A DNA stretch of 64,000 bases from Pyrenula massariospora (Eukaryota > Ascomycota > Eurotiomycetes > Pyrenulales > Pyrenulaceae): NCBI GenBank assembly GCA_021030905.1, contig JAGFMI010000013.1:1054001-1118000 (forward strand). The letters run 5' to 3'. The notes under the pieces were generated by a model that was given only the letters and a program-made list of their open reading frames with translations, had not been told where the DNA came from and did not search any database. Both the position numbers and the translations under genes were made by a program. The first letter of the stretch is position 1, and every line of letters begins with the position of its first letter. Positions 63,294 through 64,000 of this stretch are shown in pieces.

Positions 63294-64000
63294 ATGGGCA
63301 TGGGCATTCTAAACCCACGATCGACCAAATATCCTGCAGTGAATGTAGCAGACTTCGCCAAAGCCGTACGAAAATCATGGAACCCATCTCCGACGCCACC
63401 AGGCCGCCAGAAGCATGCCAAGATCGGTACAAGACAGATCCAGATTTCCCTTCGCAAGTTGCTCGAACTGACATGGGTAGGGCTTTGCGTGAGCGGGGGC
63501 TCAGATTCCATGGCTTTGGCCGTCTTATTCGCAAAATTAAGGGATGCTCATCATGAGCATGCCTTTCCGCCGCTCGAGCTGCATGGGTTCATTGTAAATC
63601 ATAGCGCTCGAAAAGAAAGCTCTGAAGAAGCTGACCTTGTGTCTGAAAGGCTTGATAAGATCGGTTTGGTCCTACATGAATTTTGAAGATTTTTCATTGA
63701 CTTACTCTTGAAAGGCGTCTCCCCACATGTTCTCTCCGTACGCTGGGATCAGGATCAAGACCCATCAGCACTCTCCTCCTTTGAGACAGAAGCGCGAAAT
63801 AAACGTTTGGCGCTCATACTGCGCGCAAGCCAGATCAAAGGCATCTCAGACCTGTTCACAGGCCATCACCAGGATGATCAAGCTGAGACACTCATGATGA
63901 GAATGATAAACAACCACAGCGTGGCCAGCCTCGGCCTCGCAGGCATTCGCGCGCGAAGCTCCTGGCCACAAGTCCCTCTCAACAATGATTGTGATGACTC
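63294..64000 (+). CDS. tRNA(Ile)-lysidine synthase, TilS-like (5' part, runs off the window)
   Basis: Exons seen: 63294-63426, 63481-63663 and 63715 to beyond 64000. Introns are 54 bp (GTACAAG donor, CTGAC branch-like site, GGTAG acceptor) and 51 bp (GTTTGG donor, GAAAG acceptor). TilS attaches lysine to C34 of the CAU-anticodon tRNA(Ile), changing it to read AUA; in fungi the nuclear gene presumably serves mitochondrial translation. The PP-loop GLCVSGGSDSMALAVL binds ATP. IVNHSARKESSEEA and GHHQDDQAETLMMR match TilS motifs, and the joins put IGLCVSGG and KIGVSPHVLSVRWD in the expected places. The 54-bp intron has no stop and a length divisible by three, so it is easily missed. The ATG at 63,300 is an alternative start. 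Confidence 0.88.

Overview
The window looks like the nuclear genome of a filamentous ascomycete (Pezizomycotina; class not determinable by eye). It has two sharply different halves. Bases 1 to about 43,650 are a very AT-rich block with no open frame of 60 codons or more. Differences between its repeat copies are overwhelmingly C-to-T and G-to-A, as expected of repeat-induced point mutation (RIP). Bases 43,700 to 64,000 are ordinary gene-dense DNA with short GT-AG introns (48-80 bp).

The AT-rich block can be resolved almost completely. It is a set of six LTR retrotransposon fossils of the Ty3/gypsy superfamily, nested up to five deep. I delimited each element by paired LTRs of equal length and a 5-bp target-site duplication (TSD). 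E (30-42552, minus strand, 181-bp LTRs, TSD ggtaa) is outermost. D (8551-42263, plus, 174-bp LTRs, TSD atata) lies in E. B (9942-30297, minus, 383-bp LTRs, TSD atact) and C (32937-39669, plus, 393-bp LTRs, TSD atttt) lie side by side in D. A-outer (16607-30177, plus, 392-bp LTRs, TSD tagcg) lies in one LTR of B. A-inner (18352-25137, plus, 392-bp LTRs, TSD tttac) lies in A-outer. After subtracting insertions, A-inner, A-outer, B and C are 6.73-6.79 kb and belong to one family. D is 6.6 kb and E 8.8 kb. Inside E there are AT-rich tandem arrays (about 4.03-5.80 kb), a 100-N assembly gap (5797-5896), a GC-rich island of stacked hairpins with pol III box-A-like motifs (5241-5400), and a less-degraded patch (5897-6330). 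A further degraded stretch (42,558-43,650) is the DNA into which E inserted.

The gene-rich half reads, left to right: a small F-box-like protein (+); a five-exon trehalose synthase/phosphorylase of the CCG-9 type (+); a two-exon protein with a SAP-like N-terminus and a conserved C-terminal block (+); an IRS4-type EH-domain protein (+); DNA ligase IV (LIG4, +); a secreted two-exon DUF5695-type protein (+); a Ser/Pro-rich protein of unknown function (-); the mitochondrial S-adenosylmethionine carrier (PET8/SAMC, -); and the start of a tRNA(Ile)-lysidine synthase (TilS-like, +) that runs off the right edge. The last two are divergent and share 163 bp between start codons; both products probably act in mitochondria. 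The rest are housekeeping or stress genes with no sign of a biosynthetic cluster.
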